A stretch of 64,000 bases of DNA from Neocallimastix lanati (nom. inval.). Its lineage: Eukaryota; Neocallimastigomycota; Neocallimastigomycetes; Neocallimastigales; Neocallimastigaceae. The stretch spans positions 441,001-505,000 of the forward strand of contig JACVTC010000133.1 of assembly GCA_016946835.1 (NCBI GenBank), read 5' to 3'. Numbering within the stretch: the first letter of the stretch is position 1; the number at the start of each line of letters is the position of its first letter. Position numbers and translations under genes: made by a program. This document shows positions 47,677 through 59,400 of this stretch, piece by piece. A model generated the notes under the pieces. It had not been told where the DNA came from. It was given only the letters and a program-made list of their open reading frames with translations, and made no database searches.

Positions 47677-47681
47677 AGAGT

Positions 47682-48278
47682 TGATACGATATAAGTAATA
47701 AAGTATCAGATTTCTATTTATAACGAGGTCGAGCAAATAGGGAATTTGTAAAATAATATATTCCAACTCAAAGATAATAAATAATAATTTACACAAATAA
47801 TAAATTTTATTTATTTCTTTTTAAATCTTGTTTTTATTTATTTATTTATTTTACATGAATTATTACAATTATATTTATATTCCTCTGAATATAATGATTT
47901 TTATCTATCTCTAATAATTCAATTTATATTAATATCTTAATAATAATTTTACTTATAATTGTAGGATTCAACTCTTATCCTTTAACTATAAGTAATTACT
48001 TAATTATTTAAACTAAACTATAAGTTCTCTAAAACTATTATTTTACTCAATTAGAATTTTTAAAACAACAAGAAAAACTCTCTCTTTAACTTTTATTTCA
48101 TTCTCTTCTTTTAAATTTATTAATTAATTTTATCTTGAATATTATTGGCTGTCTAATTAATTTTTAATCTATTTATATAATGATTTAGTATATTATATAT
48201 TGTAATTATTTTTCACTATATTATTATAGGATTTTCTCTTTGTTAATTTTCTTGCGTATTTCTAGCTGTATTGTATCA
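47682..48278 (-). repeat. Divergent LTR of the element G family
   Basis: Starts TGATACGATATAA and ends TTGTATCA, the same termini as the G LTRs (TGATAC/GTATCA), but it is divergent and shorter (597 bp). It is preceded by AGAGT (47677-47681). The same AGAGT follows the far LTR of element G at 62110-62114. It is separated from the left LTR of G only by GAG plus the inserted element F. Confidence 0.65.
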
Positions 48279-48281
48279 GAG

Positions 48282-49140
48282 TGTAAGAAACTCTAATAAA
48301 AAGAAATTTTTTTATAAGAGTTTATTTTTTATATTGATTGAGTTTATTATTAAAAAAAAAAATAAAGAAAAATACTTATATTTAAATAGACGAAAAATAG
48401 AAAAAGTAGAAGACTCGTATATAAAAATAAGTTTTTAAAACACAAAATTTTATTAAAAAAATTTTAAACTTTAAATTTTAGGTTATTATTATTTTTAATA
48501 TTTATCTTTATTAATATTTTTAATAATAATAACTCTTGATCTCTGAAAAAACAGAAATCAATCGTTATTTTATACTTTTTTATTTATTAATTAATCTTAT
48601 TTTATATTTATTTATTATTATTATTTTTTTTTTTATCATGTGTCTGTTTAATTAATTAATTATTATTATTTATTTTTCATGTGTTTATTTAATTAATAAT
48701 TATTTAATATAATATATTAATTATTTCTTAATTAAGCTATTGTTTGCTAGTCAGCTGTTGTATCTTCAGGAAAAGACTAGCAGAAAAACCTGAAGATTTT
48801 CTTAATTGTATTAAATTAGAACGAATTATTTCAAAGAAATTTATTATTTAATTTAATTAAATTATTATTTAATATTATTGTGAAAATAATTTTAGAATAT
48901 TAAATATTAATTTTAATTTATTTATTATTTAATATTATTGTGGAAATTATTTAGAAGAATTTTAAATTTTAAACATAATTGTATTTGTGAAAATTCTATT
49001 ATTATTTTTTAATATTTAATATTATTATACTTACGTATTTTAATTTTTTAATTAATAAAATTTATATTTAGATTAATTTGTAATTAATAAAATTTATATT
49101 TAGACTAAGAAATATAGAAAATATTTCTATATTTCTTACA
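48282..49140 (-). repeat. 3' LTR of element F
   Basis: Left copy, 859 bp, TGTAAGAAACTC to ATTTCTTACA. It contains ATAATAACTCTT at 48526-48537, as the right copy does at 53652-53663. Confidence 0.95.
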
Positions 49141-49155
49141 TTGCTCCCTTTAGAA
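49141..49155 (-). promoter_or_regulatory. Polypurine tract of element F
   Basis: On the minus strand TCTAAAGGGAGCAA lies directly before the 3' LTR start TGTAAGAAA, the expected position for plus-strand priming. Confidence 0.75.
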
Positions 49156-49176
49156 AAGATTTTTGTGAAAATCTCT

Positions 49177-50571
49177 TTAATTATTTATGTTATTATTAAC
49201 TTCTATTAATTCCTTCTTTCTTTCCGTATAGGGTTCCAATTGGGAGATATGAAATATCGGGTGGAGATGCATGTTTTCTGGTAATTCCAACCGATAATTC
49301 ATTCTTCCCCGTTCTTCTAAAATTCTAAAAGGGCCAAGATATTGATTTGACAGCTTTTTAGCAGGCTCATTTGTGAAATAATAACGTTTAAGCCAGACTT
49401 TATCGTTAACCTTAAGAATTGGTCCAGAAGATTTTTTATTGTCTCCGAATCTTTTAAAATCTTCCTTAGCCTTAATTAAGTGTTTCTTTAATGAGTCAAA
49501 GTGGGCAGCCCAGTCACGAGTAAGAACGGAAGCATTATCTTTTAAGAGGATTGGAGGAGAATCAATGTTGCAGCATGGGTTGAATCCATAATTGGCGTAA
49601 AAGGGGGATTTACCAATTGATTTATGTAAGGAATTATTGTATGCGATTTCACACAAGGGAAGATAAAAACACCAGTCTGTTTGGGCAGAGGAGCAATAAC
49701 AACGTAGATATTGTTCGATCACTGAGTTTGCTCGTTCGATTTGTCCATTACTCTGCTGATGGTGGGCTGTCGCAAGGCTCGGTTTAACTCCTAAGGAGTG
49801 GCATAAGGAAGTCCAAAATTCGGATGAAAACTGGGATCCATGATCCGAAACAATAACTTTTGGGAACCCGTGATAGCGAAAAACGTTAGCAAGAAGAAGT
49901 CTTGCAGTTAATTCAGCTGAAGGTACATCTGAACAAGGGATCAGATGAATCATCTTGGTAAGGTGATCCGAGACAACCATGATACACGTACAATTTTGTG
50001 AATTGGGGAGAGAAACAATGAAATCCACACCGATGATTTCCCAAGGTTTGCTGGGAACTGGTAATGGTTGGATTTTCCCGTACGGCTTATGGCGACGTAT
50101 TTTGTTCTTCCCACAAACTTCACAAGAGTATACATAATTTTGAACGTCATTACGCATATTTGGCCACCAATAATAGCGCTTTAATTTTTCAAGAGTCTTA
50201 TTGACACCTTGGTGACCATTAACTGGTGTGTCGTGGAACGACCTTAAGATGTTAGGTTTTAATGGAAAATGTACAATGATCCTTTTCTGAAAGTGAAGGA
50301 TTCCTTCAACTATGCTAAAAACAGAAGATTTTAATTGGGAGTCTTTATTTTTTAGTTTTGAGAAAATGTCTCTACAATATTTGTCTTTTTTCTGAGCTTC
50401 TATCAATTTGTTAATATTTTCTATAGTAGTACAACAGAAATCTTCTTCTTTTAAAAGAGTTGTTTTGATAGATTTTTTTACCATCTTGCAATTCCTTGTA
50501 GTCTGGTCTCCTGGAAAGTGCATCTGGTCTGCTGTTTTTTTCTCCAGATCTATATGATATTCTGTAATCAA
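49177..50571 (-). CDS. Element F integrase part of Pol
   Basis: This frame carries the C-terminal part of Pol. It has a linker, then the integrase zinc finger (HDTPVNGHQGVNKTLEKLKR, CEVCGKNK) and the core: VDFIVSLP with the first Asp, VIVSDHGSQFSSEFW with the second, and HHQQSNGQIERANSVIEQYL with the Glu. The C-terminal domain is NQYLGPFRILEERGRMNYRL and HLHPIFHISQLEPY, without a chromodomain. It is fused to the upstream ORF in a decoded protein: the frames meet at an A7 run (50473-50479), where one extra base explains the switch. The apparent first ATG (50571) lies inside the RNase H region and is not a real start. Confidence 0.9.
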   Translation of the reverse strand: MITEYHIDLEKKTADQMHFPGDQTTRNCKMVKKSIKTTLLKEEDFCCTTIENINKLIEAQKKDKYCRDIFSKLKNKDSQLKSSVFSIVEGILHFQKRIIVHFPLKPNILRSFHDTPVNGHQGVNKTLEKLKRYYWWPNMRNDVQNYVYSCEVCGKNKIRRHKPYGKIQPLPVPSKPWEIIGVDFIVSLPNSQNCTCIMVVSDHLTKMIHLIPCSDVPSAELTARLLLANVFRYHGFPKVIVSDHGSQFSSEFWTSLCHSLGVKPSLATAHHQQSNGQIERANSVIEQYLRCYCSSAQTDWCFYLPLCEIAYNNSLHKSIGKSPFYANYGFNPCCNIDSPPILLKDNASVLTRDWAAHFDSLKKHLIKAKEDFKRFGDNKKSSGPILKVNDKVWLKRYYFTNEPAKKLSNQYLGPFRILEERGRMNYRLELPENMHLHPIFHISQLEPYTERKKELIEVNNNINN

Positions 50572-53239
50572 ATTTTGAGAGAAATAAACCCCATCTTATT
50601 TGTCTTTGGTTTAAGTGATGAGGTTTTTTGAAATAGAGTAAATTTTTATGATCTGTTATAATTTGAACTGGTAGCTTTGAACCTTCCAAGTGATGTCTCC
50701 ACACTTCTAATGCGGTTATGACAGCTAAAAGCTCTTTATCATATATAGTATAATTAGATTCAGTTAGGGTCATGGATCTAGAATAAAATGCTACTGGGTG
50801 AAGCTGATTATCTTCTTCACTTTTTTGAGACAAGATACATCCAACGGCGAAGTCACTTGCATCTGTTTCTACAATGAATTCTTTATCTGGGTCAGGATGA
50901 ATAAGGAGTTTGTTACTTTTGAAGGATTCTTTTAACCTAGTAAATGCTTCATCGGCTTTCTCATTCCATATGTACTGATTATCCTTTTTTAATAATTTTC
51001 TGAGTGGCTCCATGATTTGAGCAAAGTCTTTTATAAACCTCCTATAGAAATTGCATAAGCCAAGAAAGCTTTGAAGTTCCTTGAGATTTTTTGGAACGGG
51101 CCACTCTAGAATAGATTTCAGCTTATCTTCATTCATAATAAGTCCTTTAGAAGAGATTCTGAATCCTAAGAAATTTGTTTCCTGGACATGGAAGTCGCAC
51201 TTTTCTAATTTTGCGTATAATCCATTTTCTATTAGCCTACTCAATATGAGGGAAACATGACTTGTATGTTCTTTACTACTTTTAGAATAAATAATAATAT
51301 CATCCAAGTAGATTTGAACAAATCTTCCAATAACATCAGAGAACATATCCTGTACAAAGTGTTGGAAGACTGAAGGTGCATTTCTTAGCCCGAACGGCAT
51401 TACTAAGTATTCGTAATGTCCTATGGGAGTCCTAAACGCCGTCAAATATTCATGTCCTTCTCGTATTCTTATTAAATTGTATGCTGATCTGAGATCCAGA
51501 CGTGTAAAAATTACCGCACCCTGGAAGGATTCAATAAGATCATTTATCCTTGGTATAGGGTAACTATTTCTAATAGTAATTGAATTCAACTTGCGATAGT
51601 CAACACAAAGTCTTAACGTCCCATCATGTTTTCTTACAAAGAGAACTGGAGCACCAGCGGGTGAATTCGACTTCCGAATAAATCCCTTATTTAAATTTTC
51701 ATTTATATATTCCTTTAAGGCTTTCATTTCTGTGATGGATAAAGAATATATTGGACCGTAGTATAGTTGACTTCCTGGGATTAAATCTATAGACATGTCA
51801 TAATTTCTGTGGGGTGGCAATTTGTCGGCTTCTTTTTTCTCAAATGTTTTCTTTAAATTGAAGTAATATTTTTCAACAATTTCTTTTTTTGTTTCAATGC
51901 TTTGTTCTTTAGTACGTTCAATAGGGATTTCTTGTAAAGCAGCACAAAGATCTACATCATTTTCTTCATTAAGAAGATTATCGTAGACAATTGTATCGTC
52001 AGGGACCATAGAAGCAGTGAAATCTTTAGAATGGAAGATAAATTTATTCCCTTTTGCTGAATCACAATGTTTTGCACAGTACTTTTCTAAGAAGTAAATA
52101 GTATTTTTTTCAAAATTTATATAGGGCTTATGTTTGTTAAGCCAATCTCTTCCTAGAATTCCAGTAATTCCTTGGAGTTGTAAACTGGCAATATTAAATT
52201 CAAATGTTTCATGGTGATCCATAAAGCTGAGTTTAAGAGGTTTAGTCACATACTTAATATTCATAGATTTTCCATTTGGTAGTTGAATGTTAACAGGAGA
52301 TGGTAGACCAGAATACGGAATCTTATTTATTTTAACGAAATTTTGACAAATGAAACTTCTGGAAGAGCCAGAATCTATTAATAATTTAATTTTAATTTTT
52401 TCATTGTTGACTACTAATAAAAAAGTGGAGGTCATCATATTTTTCTTGTTAGGAGTGAAATTTGCTGATAATAGATTATCAATTTTACTTTTCTTATATT
52501 TCTGATAATTTTTATTTCTATATTCACTCCTTTTGGATTCGGAGAATTTCCTTTTGTGATAGGTATCCTTAGGACTTTTATCTTTAGACTTTAGGTTGGT
52601 TTCCAAATAACATTTCTTATCCAATGTGATAATCAAATTAGTAGCTTCAAATAAGTTAGAAGGCCGTTCGGCTTTATCAAATTCTTTTTGAACTTCTTCT
52701 AGGAGTCCTCTTCTTATTAAGTCAATGTAGACTCCATCATTCCATCCAATTCTTTTGGCAAGCCTTCTAAATTCTATAGTATAAAAGGCTGCCTTTCCAA
52801 GGGTCCTTTGTCTTAAATTTAATAGTTTTTCAATAAGAGAATACCTCTGTTCTTTGCTATCACCAAAATTGTTGATTAGTAATTCTTTAAATTTCTCATA
52901 TCCAAGTGTTTGAAGAATCCCTTCTTCCTTAAGAGATAAACCCCATTTTTTTGAAGGACCTTGTAATTTGTGAATTAAAAAAGAACATTTACTTTCTTCA
53001 GCAGTAAAAGAATTTGGGTGGTCATGGAAAAAGAGCTCACATTGGCTAATAATTTCTATCATATTCAAGTTATTTTCATTTTCTTTTTCTTGTGTTAGTA
53101 TGCCATTGGGTGAGAAGAAGGTTGGAATATACTCCGTAATAGTTGAAATTAACTTTGATGTTTCATCCGGCTTATTTTTTGAAATGGAAATGTCATTATT
53201 TCCATTGTTTTCTGAAGTACCTGCAATATTAATATTCAT
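50411..53239 (-). CDS. Element F Gag-protease-RT-RNase H
   Basis: ORF of 942 residues from ATG 53239. Gag occupies about residues 1-260 (FFHDHPNSFTAEESKCSFLI, GPSKKWGLSL, LLNLRQRTLGKAAFYTIEFR) and ends in a basic segment with no CCHC knuckle. Protease: IKLLIDSGSSRSFICQNFVK with LQGITGILGRDWLNKH. RT: LCVDYRKLNSITIRNSYPIP, FTRLDLRSAYNLIRI, FGLRNAPSVFQHFVQ, and the polymerase motif VQIYLDDIIIYS. RNase H: VETDASDFAVGCILSQ, YTIYDKELLAV, TDHKNLLYF, RPDALSRRPDYK. The last roughly 25 residues are read in the wrong frame after an A7 run. The element supplies its own replication machinery; activity would require the integrase ORF in continuous frame. Confidence 0.93.
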   Translation of the reverse strand: MNINIAGTSENNGNNDISISKNKPDETSKLISTITEYIPTFFSPNGILTQEKENENNLNMIEIISQCELFFHDHPNSFTAEESKCSFLIHKLQGPSKKWGLSLKEEGILQTLGYEKFKELLINNFGDSKEQRYSLIEKLLNLRQRTLGKAAFYTIEFRRLAKRIGWNDGVYIDLIRRGLLEEVQKEFDKAERPSNLFEATNLIITLDKKCYLETNLKSKDKSPKDTYHKRKFSESKRSEYRNKNYQKYKKSKIDNLLSANFTPNKKNMMTSTFLLVVNNEKIKIKLLIDSGSSRSFICQNFVKINKIPYSGLPSPVNIQLPNGKSMNIKYVTKPLKLSFMDHHETFEFNIASLQLQGITGILGRDWLNKHKPYINFEKNTIYFLEKYCAKHCDSAKGNKFIFHSKDFTASMVPDDTIVYDNLLNEENDVDLCAALQEIPIERTKEQSIETKKEIVEKYYFNLKKTFEKKEADKLPPHRNYDMSIDLIPGSQLYYGPIYSLSITEMKALKEYINENLNKGFIRKSNSPAGAPVLFVRKHDGTLRLCVDYRKLNSITIRNSYPIPRINDLIESFQGAVIFTRLDLRSAYNLIRIREGHEYLTAFRTPIGHYEYLVMPFGLRNAPSVFQHFVQDMFSDVIGRFVQIYLDDIIIYSKSSKEHTSHVSLILSRLIENGLYAKLEKCDFHVQETNFLGFRISSKGLIMNEDKLKSILEWPVPKNLKELQSFLGLCNFYRRFIKDFAQIMEPLRKLLKKDNQYIWNEKADEAFTRLKESFKSNKLLIHPDPDKEFIVETDASDFAVGCILSQKSEEDNQLHPVAFYSRSMTLTESNYTIYDKELLAVITALEVWRHHLEGSKLPVQIITDHKNLLYFKKPHHLNQRQIRWGLFLSKFDYRISYRSGEKNSRPDALSRRPDYKELQDGKKIYQNNSFKRRRFLLYYYRKY

Positions 53240-53299
53240 TATGAAATAAAAATAAAGTGAATGTATAGAGTATAATATATTTTTTATAAAAATTATAAT

Positions 53300-53339
<40 letters not shown>

Positions 53340-53395
53340 TTTATTTTATTTTTAACTATAATTATTATTATATATAAAATTATTATATATAAAGG

Positions 53396-53407
53396 AAGAG
53401 TTATTAT
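53396..53407 (-). promoter_or_regulatory. Self-priming PBS of element F
   Basis: Directly after the 5' LTR end (ACA at 53408) the element sense reads ATAATAACTCTT. No tRNA-type TGG is present. The 12 bases are perfectly complementary to AAGAGTTATTAT in the LTR (plus 53652-53663). That site lies 37 nt after a TATAAAATA box (plus 53692-53700), where the transcript should begin. This is the arrangement of Tf1-type self-priming, in which the RNA 5' end folds onto the PBS. Confidence 0.75.
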
Positions 53408-54266
53408 TGTAAGAAACTCTAATAAAAAGAAATTTTTTTATAAGAGTTTATTTTTTATATTGATTGAGTTTATTATTAAAAAAAAAATAAAGAAAAATAC
53501 TTATATTTAAATAGACGAAAAATAGAAAAAGTAGAAGACTCGTATATAAAAATAAGTTTTTAAAACACAAAATTTTATTAAAAAAAATTTTAAACTTTAA
53601 ATTTTAGGTTATTATTATTTTTAATATTTATCTTTATTAATATTTTTAATAATAATAACTCTTGATCTCTGAAAAAACAGAAATCAATCGTTATTTTATA
53701 CTTTTTTATTTATTAATTAATCTTATTTTATATTTATTTATTATTATTATTTTTTTTTTTATCATGTGTCTGTTTAATTAATTAATTATTATTATTTATT
53801 TTTCATGTGTTTATTTAATTAATAATTATTTAATATAATATATTAATTATTTCTTAATTAAGCTATTGTTTGCTAGTCAGCTGTTGTATCTTCAGGAAAA
53901 GACTAGCAGAAAAACCTGAAGATTTTCTTAATTGTATTAAATTAGAACGAATTATTTCAAAGAAATTTATTATTTAATTTAATTTAATTATTATTTAATA
54001 TTATTGTGAAAATAATTTTAGAATATTAAATATTAATTTTAATTTATTTATTATTTAATATTATTGTGGAAATTATTTAGAAGAATTTTAAATTTTAAAC
54101 ATAATTGTATTTGTGAAAATTCTATTATTATTTTTTAATATTTAATATTATTATACTTACGTATTTTAATTTTTTAATTAATAAAATTTATATTTAGATT
54201 AATTTGTAATTAATAAAATTTATATTTAGACTAAGAAATATAGAAAATATTTCTATATTTCTTACA
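53408..54266 (-). repeat. 5' LTR of element F
   Basis: Right copy, 859 bp. In element sense U3 runs from 54266 to about 53664, with a TATAAAATA box at 53700-53692. R begins near 53663, leaving about 256 bp for R-U5. A 36-T tract (53302-53337) lies between the PBS and the Gag start. Confidence 0.93.
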
Positions 54267-54271
54267 CAGAG

Positions 54272-54950
54272 TGATACGATATATTTTAAATATTCGTATT
54301 TATAATAGTTTTGGGCGCTACACTGGGGAATTGTACTAAATTATATATTCTAATAATAATATTAATTATTTTATTTAATTATTTAAAATTTTTATTTTAG
54401 GATATTTGTTTTGTAATATTTTATTTTTATTTTATTTTATTTTATTTTATTTTATTTTATTTTATTTTATTTTATTTTATTTTTATCATATTAATTAACT
54501 ATTAATAATTATAATTTAATTATAATATTCTATAATTAATTACTTAAACAACTAATTTTATTAAAACTAATAACTAAACTACTATCTTAACTAATTAAAA
54601 CATTTTTCTTATATTAAATCAACTATTACTAATTAACATATATCAATAATTTTTTAACAAAAACATTTTTTTTTTTTTTTATAATATTTTTATATATTTT
54701 TTTTTATAATTATTATCTCTATATTAAATCATAATTGTTATATTTTATATAAACATTAATATAAAAGTTTATATTATAATAATTAAATTTTATACTATAA
54801 TAATATTATTTTATATGATTTATAATTAATATAATTCATCATTTTTATATAATTAATTTTATAATAAAATATATTTTACAAACTTTATATAATTAATATA
54901 ATTTAATAATAATTTTAAAATATCATTATTTTTCTTTTCATCTTGTATCA
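54272..54950 (-). repeat. 3' LTR of element G
   Basis: TGATACGATATATTTTAAAT to CATCTTGTATCA. TTTTA repeats lie at about 54420-54483. Just inside the element (54971-54991) a perfect 7-bp hairpin AGACTTC/GAAGTCT with loop GTCCCTT lies where the polypurine tract is expected (element sense AAGGGACGAAG). Confidence 0.92.
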
Positions 54951-55078
54951 GAACGCCCACGCTTTAGATCAGACTTCGTCCCTTGAAGTCTAAAGAATAT
55001 TTGTATGAAATAATAAATTTTAAAATTTATAAGGCATTATTTTTTTTTTTTTTTGTAATATAATTATATGATTATTAT

Positions 55079-55094
<16 letters not shown>

Positions 55095-55133
<39 letters not shown>
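55095..55133. repeat. T39 homopolymer
   Basis: Uninterrupted T tract in the 3' untranslated part of element G, 46 bp beyond the stop codon of its ORF. Confidence 0.95.
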
Positions 55134-55135
<2 letters not shown>

Positions 55136-55179
55136 GTAGTGATTTATTTTAAACTATTATTATTTTTTAAATATTAATA

Positions 55180-56383
55180 TTAATCAGTGATTTCTACAAA
55201 ACTACTTATATAAGGAATAACATTTTTGAGATGTATATTTCTTTCGGCAACTTCATTAGTAATTGGATCACAAACTGTAACAGTATTAAATTGTTGCTTA
55301 ACTATTTTTAATGGTCCAATAAAATAAGGGTCCAATTTTCTTCTATTAAAATTCCTGATTAATACTAAATCTCCAGGTTTAAATTCACTTCTTAATCTTT
55401 TAATTTGTTTTCTTCTATCTTTCCATAGTTCATTAGCAGTTTCTATATTCCGAATAGCTTCATTAATCCATTTATTATGTGTAATAAATTTTCTTAAATA
55501 ATATTCTTCATCAGTTTCATCTTCATGTTTTTGATCAACATTAATTGTAAGTTCGAAAGGTTGCAAATCCCTTCTACCATAAAGTAATTCAAAACTGCTA
55601 TACTTTGTTACTTCATTCTTAGCTGTTCTAAGCGCCCATAAAGCACTAGGTAGAATATCATCCCAATCTTTATTATTTTTTCCTAAAAGTCGCAAATATT
55701 TTCCAATTTCTCTATTTCTATTCTCAACTTCTCCATTAGAAGGTGGATGATACGTAGCCACATTATGTACATATACATCATGCAAATCGAGAAAAGCTTT
55801 AGTTTTATCTGAAATAAGTTGTGGGCCATTATCTGTAATTAATAACTCTGGTATTCCATGCCTCGAAAACACATTAATTAAAAATCTTATTACATCTTCA
55901 GATTCTGTTTTTTCTAATGGTTCAGCTTCCACCCATTTGGTAAGGTAGTCAACTAATACTATGATATATCTATTTCCTCTAGCAGTTGTATATAATGGAC
56001 CAACTAAATCTAAACCAACTCTTGTGAAAGGCAATCCTGGTGGTGTTGGAATATCTTCAGGGTATTTATTTTGAGGCTGTGGCTTATACATTTGACATTT
56101 CTTACAACATTTTATAAATATTTTTATATCTTTATTCATTCCTTTCCAAAAGTAATCTCTTTTTAATCTATGATAGGTTTTATAACAACCTTCATGTCCT
56201 ACGTTATGTGCTAAATTAATTAATTTCCATTTTTCTTTTTCATCAAAAATTACTCTTCTTAAATTATTATTTTGTTTATAATAAATAATCCCATCTATTT
56301 CTACAAATTTTTGTTTTATATAATTATCAATAAAATCATTTAAAAATTTTTCATCATTATTATTATTTTCATTATTATTTATT

Positions 56384-56463
<80 letters not shown>

Positions 56464-59400
56464 GTAATCATTATTATTAGGTGTAACATTTATTACGAAA
56501 TTTGTATCTAGATATACATTATTGTTAGATAAAATATTTCTTGAGTAATTTTTATTTATATCATTATTTAACATTTCATTATTATCATCCTTTTGAAAGT
56601 TATTATTTGTAAAATTATTATTAATTTTATCAATTTTTAAAATATTATTATATTTCTTTTTTCCTATAGTTATACTTCTATGATCTTCTTGTTCATTTTT
56701 ATTAAGAGATTTTTTGTTAATATTTTTATCAATATTCAAAATTTTATTGAATTTATTATTAATGCTTATTTTATTTTGATTTACAATATTATTTTTTTCA
56801 TTTTCATTTTCTTTTGAATTTTCATTTGTTGTACTCTCATTTTTTATATCTCTAAATAATACATTATTTTGAATTACATTATTATTTAATATTTCGGTTT
56901 TAAAGCTTGTTTCCTTTGTTAAATAATTATTATTTTTATATGGATCATGTATATTATTATATTTTGTATTATAATTTTCTTTGTTTTCATTTGAATAGTT
57001 ATTTTGAATAATGTTACAATTTTTTAATTTTTCATCTAAGTAATTAATTTTATTATAATTATTATTTTCATTGAGATTATTATTTTTATTCCTATTATTA
57101 TTTCGAACAAAATTATTTTCATTAGGATTATTGCCTTTATCATAATTGCTATTTTTATTACAATTGCTATTTTCATTATGATTATTGTTTTTATTATAAT
57201 TGTTATTTTTAATATAATTATTATTAGTATTAAAGTTATTATTTTTATTAAACCCATTAATTTCTATTTTTTTATCAGAGATATTATTTTTATTATAATT
57301 ATTATTGTTTTCATTCTCATATAATTTATGATTGTTTGTGATATTATTTATTTTTATTTTTTTAGATAAATTGCTATTTTTAATAGTATTTTTATTGTCT
57401 ATTTTTATAAATAAATTGTCATTAGTATTTTCCCTACTGATTTTATTTCTTGATTTATTAATTTCATTAGAATTATTATTTCTTATATTCTCTTTTAAAA
57501 TAATATTTTTAATTGAATTATTATCTTTATTAAAATTGTTTTCCAAAATAATATTTTTATTTTCTTCTACATTCTTATTTTGTATATCTTCACCAGAATT
57601 TAATCTTGAAAGTGCATCTGCAATTACATTTCTCCTCCCCTCTTCATATAAAACTTTAACTTTTAAAATACTGAATTCCGTAATCCATTTAATATGACGG
57701 CTAGAAGTAGGTTCTTTACTATTGAAAATATAAACTAAGGGTTTATGATCAGTGTACAAAATAGTTTCAAAATTATTACCTGTTAAAAATGGTCTAAATT
57801 TCATAACACAATAGTAAGCAGCTAATCCTTCCAAATCCGTAATACTATAGTTTAATTCTGCATTTATTAAGGTACGACTTTCAAAATAAATAGGCTTTTC
57901 ATCATTATTCTCATCTAACTGAATAAGAACTCCACCAATACCATATTTAGAGGCGTCCGTACGAATAATAAATGGTTTTTCAAAAACAGGAGGTGATAAA
58001 ATAGGTGCAGAAATTATTTTATTTTTTAATTCAACAAAAGCCTTATTAGTAGTATCAGTCCATACAAAAGGAACATTTTTTTTTGTAAGTTCATATAATG
58101 GTTTAGCAATTTGAGCAAAATTATAAATGAATTTCCTATAATAGCCAATAGCACCTAAAAAAGAACGTAGTTGCTTAATATTTTTAGGAGGTAACCAATT
58201 CATAATAACATTCACTTTTGAATCAATAGGACTAATTCCTTTAGTAGATAATTTGTGTCCTAATAATTCTACTTCTTCTTTAAAAAAATGACATTTCTCT
58301 AAATTAATTTTTAATCCATTATTATGTAGAATTTTGAAAACCTTTTCAAGATCTTTAATATGCTGATCCATTGAGGGAGAATACACAACAAGATCATCGA
58401 TATAGACAAAGACACAAACACCAATCAAGTCGAAGAATATTCGGTTCATCTCCCTTTGAAAAGTTGCGGGAGCATTACACAACCCAAAAGGCATAACTTG
58501 AAAATTAAAATTACCATAAATAGTAGTAAAACACGTAATATCTCTATCATCAGGATGCATAGGAATTTGATGGTATCCTGAAAATAAATCAATTGTTGAA
58601 AGAACTGCGGTGTTTCCTACATAATAAAGAATATCATCGATAATAGGAAGGGCATAGGCATCTTTCTTCGTACAGTTATTTACTACTCTATAATCAACGC
58701 ACATTCTTACTTGACCATTTTTTTTTAACACAAGAACAACTGGTGAAGACCAAGGAGAATTTGAAGGAACAATTAATTTATTGTTAATGAGTTTAATTAT
58801 TTCTTTTTTTAGAGCATCTGCTTGTACTTTAGAGAGTCTATATGCTCTCTGTTTAACAGGGTGAGTACCAGGAACTAAATTAATTCTATGAGGAAATAAT
58901 TTAGAATTACCTAAATCGTCTGTTTTAACAGCTAAAATATCCGTGTATGATAAAAATAAAATTTTAATTGAATCTCTAATAGAAGAAGGTACTTCAGATA
59001 ATATGTCGTGTACAAGCGAAATTTTCTTATCATTTTGCAGAGATTTTAAATCAACAAAAGATGAATTATCATCAGAAGTTATTAAAAGAATAGCGGGACA
59101 AATTTTTGAATCATTATTAAGAAATAACACATTATTATCAATAGAAAATAAATCATTATTATTAAGAACTTCATCATTAGATAATATTAAATTATCAAAA
59201 TCACTAATATTTATATTAGAAGTATCATTACACAAAAAATTTGAACACGCACAATAATTGATAATACCATCACAACGCGTAACATAATTTTCAGAATCAT
59301 TTTTATTAATATTTAAATCATTAACATTAGAAAAATTTACATTATACATTAAATTAGAAAGTTCAATAAAATCACCATTATCATTTTTACGTAATAAAGT

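Larger units (their letters stand above)
48282..54266 (-). mobile_element. Element F: near-complete Tf1/sushi-like Ty3 retrotransposon
   Basis: A 5985-bp element with two LTRs of 859 bp each (48282-49140 and 53408-54266). They differ only in homopolymer lengths and a base or so. Ends are TGTAAGAAA/TTTCTTACA. The flanking 5-bp duplication CAGAG occurs at 48277-48281 and 54267-54271. Polypurine tract AAAGGGAGCAA and polyprotein order place it on the minus strand. Gag lacks a zinc knuckle, as in Tf1. It is inserted among LTRs of element G and is therefore younger than G. Confidence 0.95.

Noticed and set aside
50473-50479. Programmed -1 frameshift in element F at the A7 run
   Set aside because: The base before the run is T, so no X_XXY_YYZ heptamer exists, and the shift needed is +1 (or one extra base). 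A homopolymer indel is the simpler explanation.
57036-57697. Hydrophobic ORFs on both strands within element G
   Set aside because: Out-of-frame translations of the Asn-rich linker. The 2020-codon frame explains the DNA.
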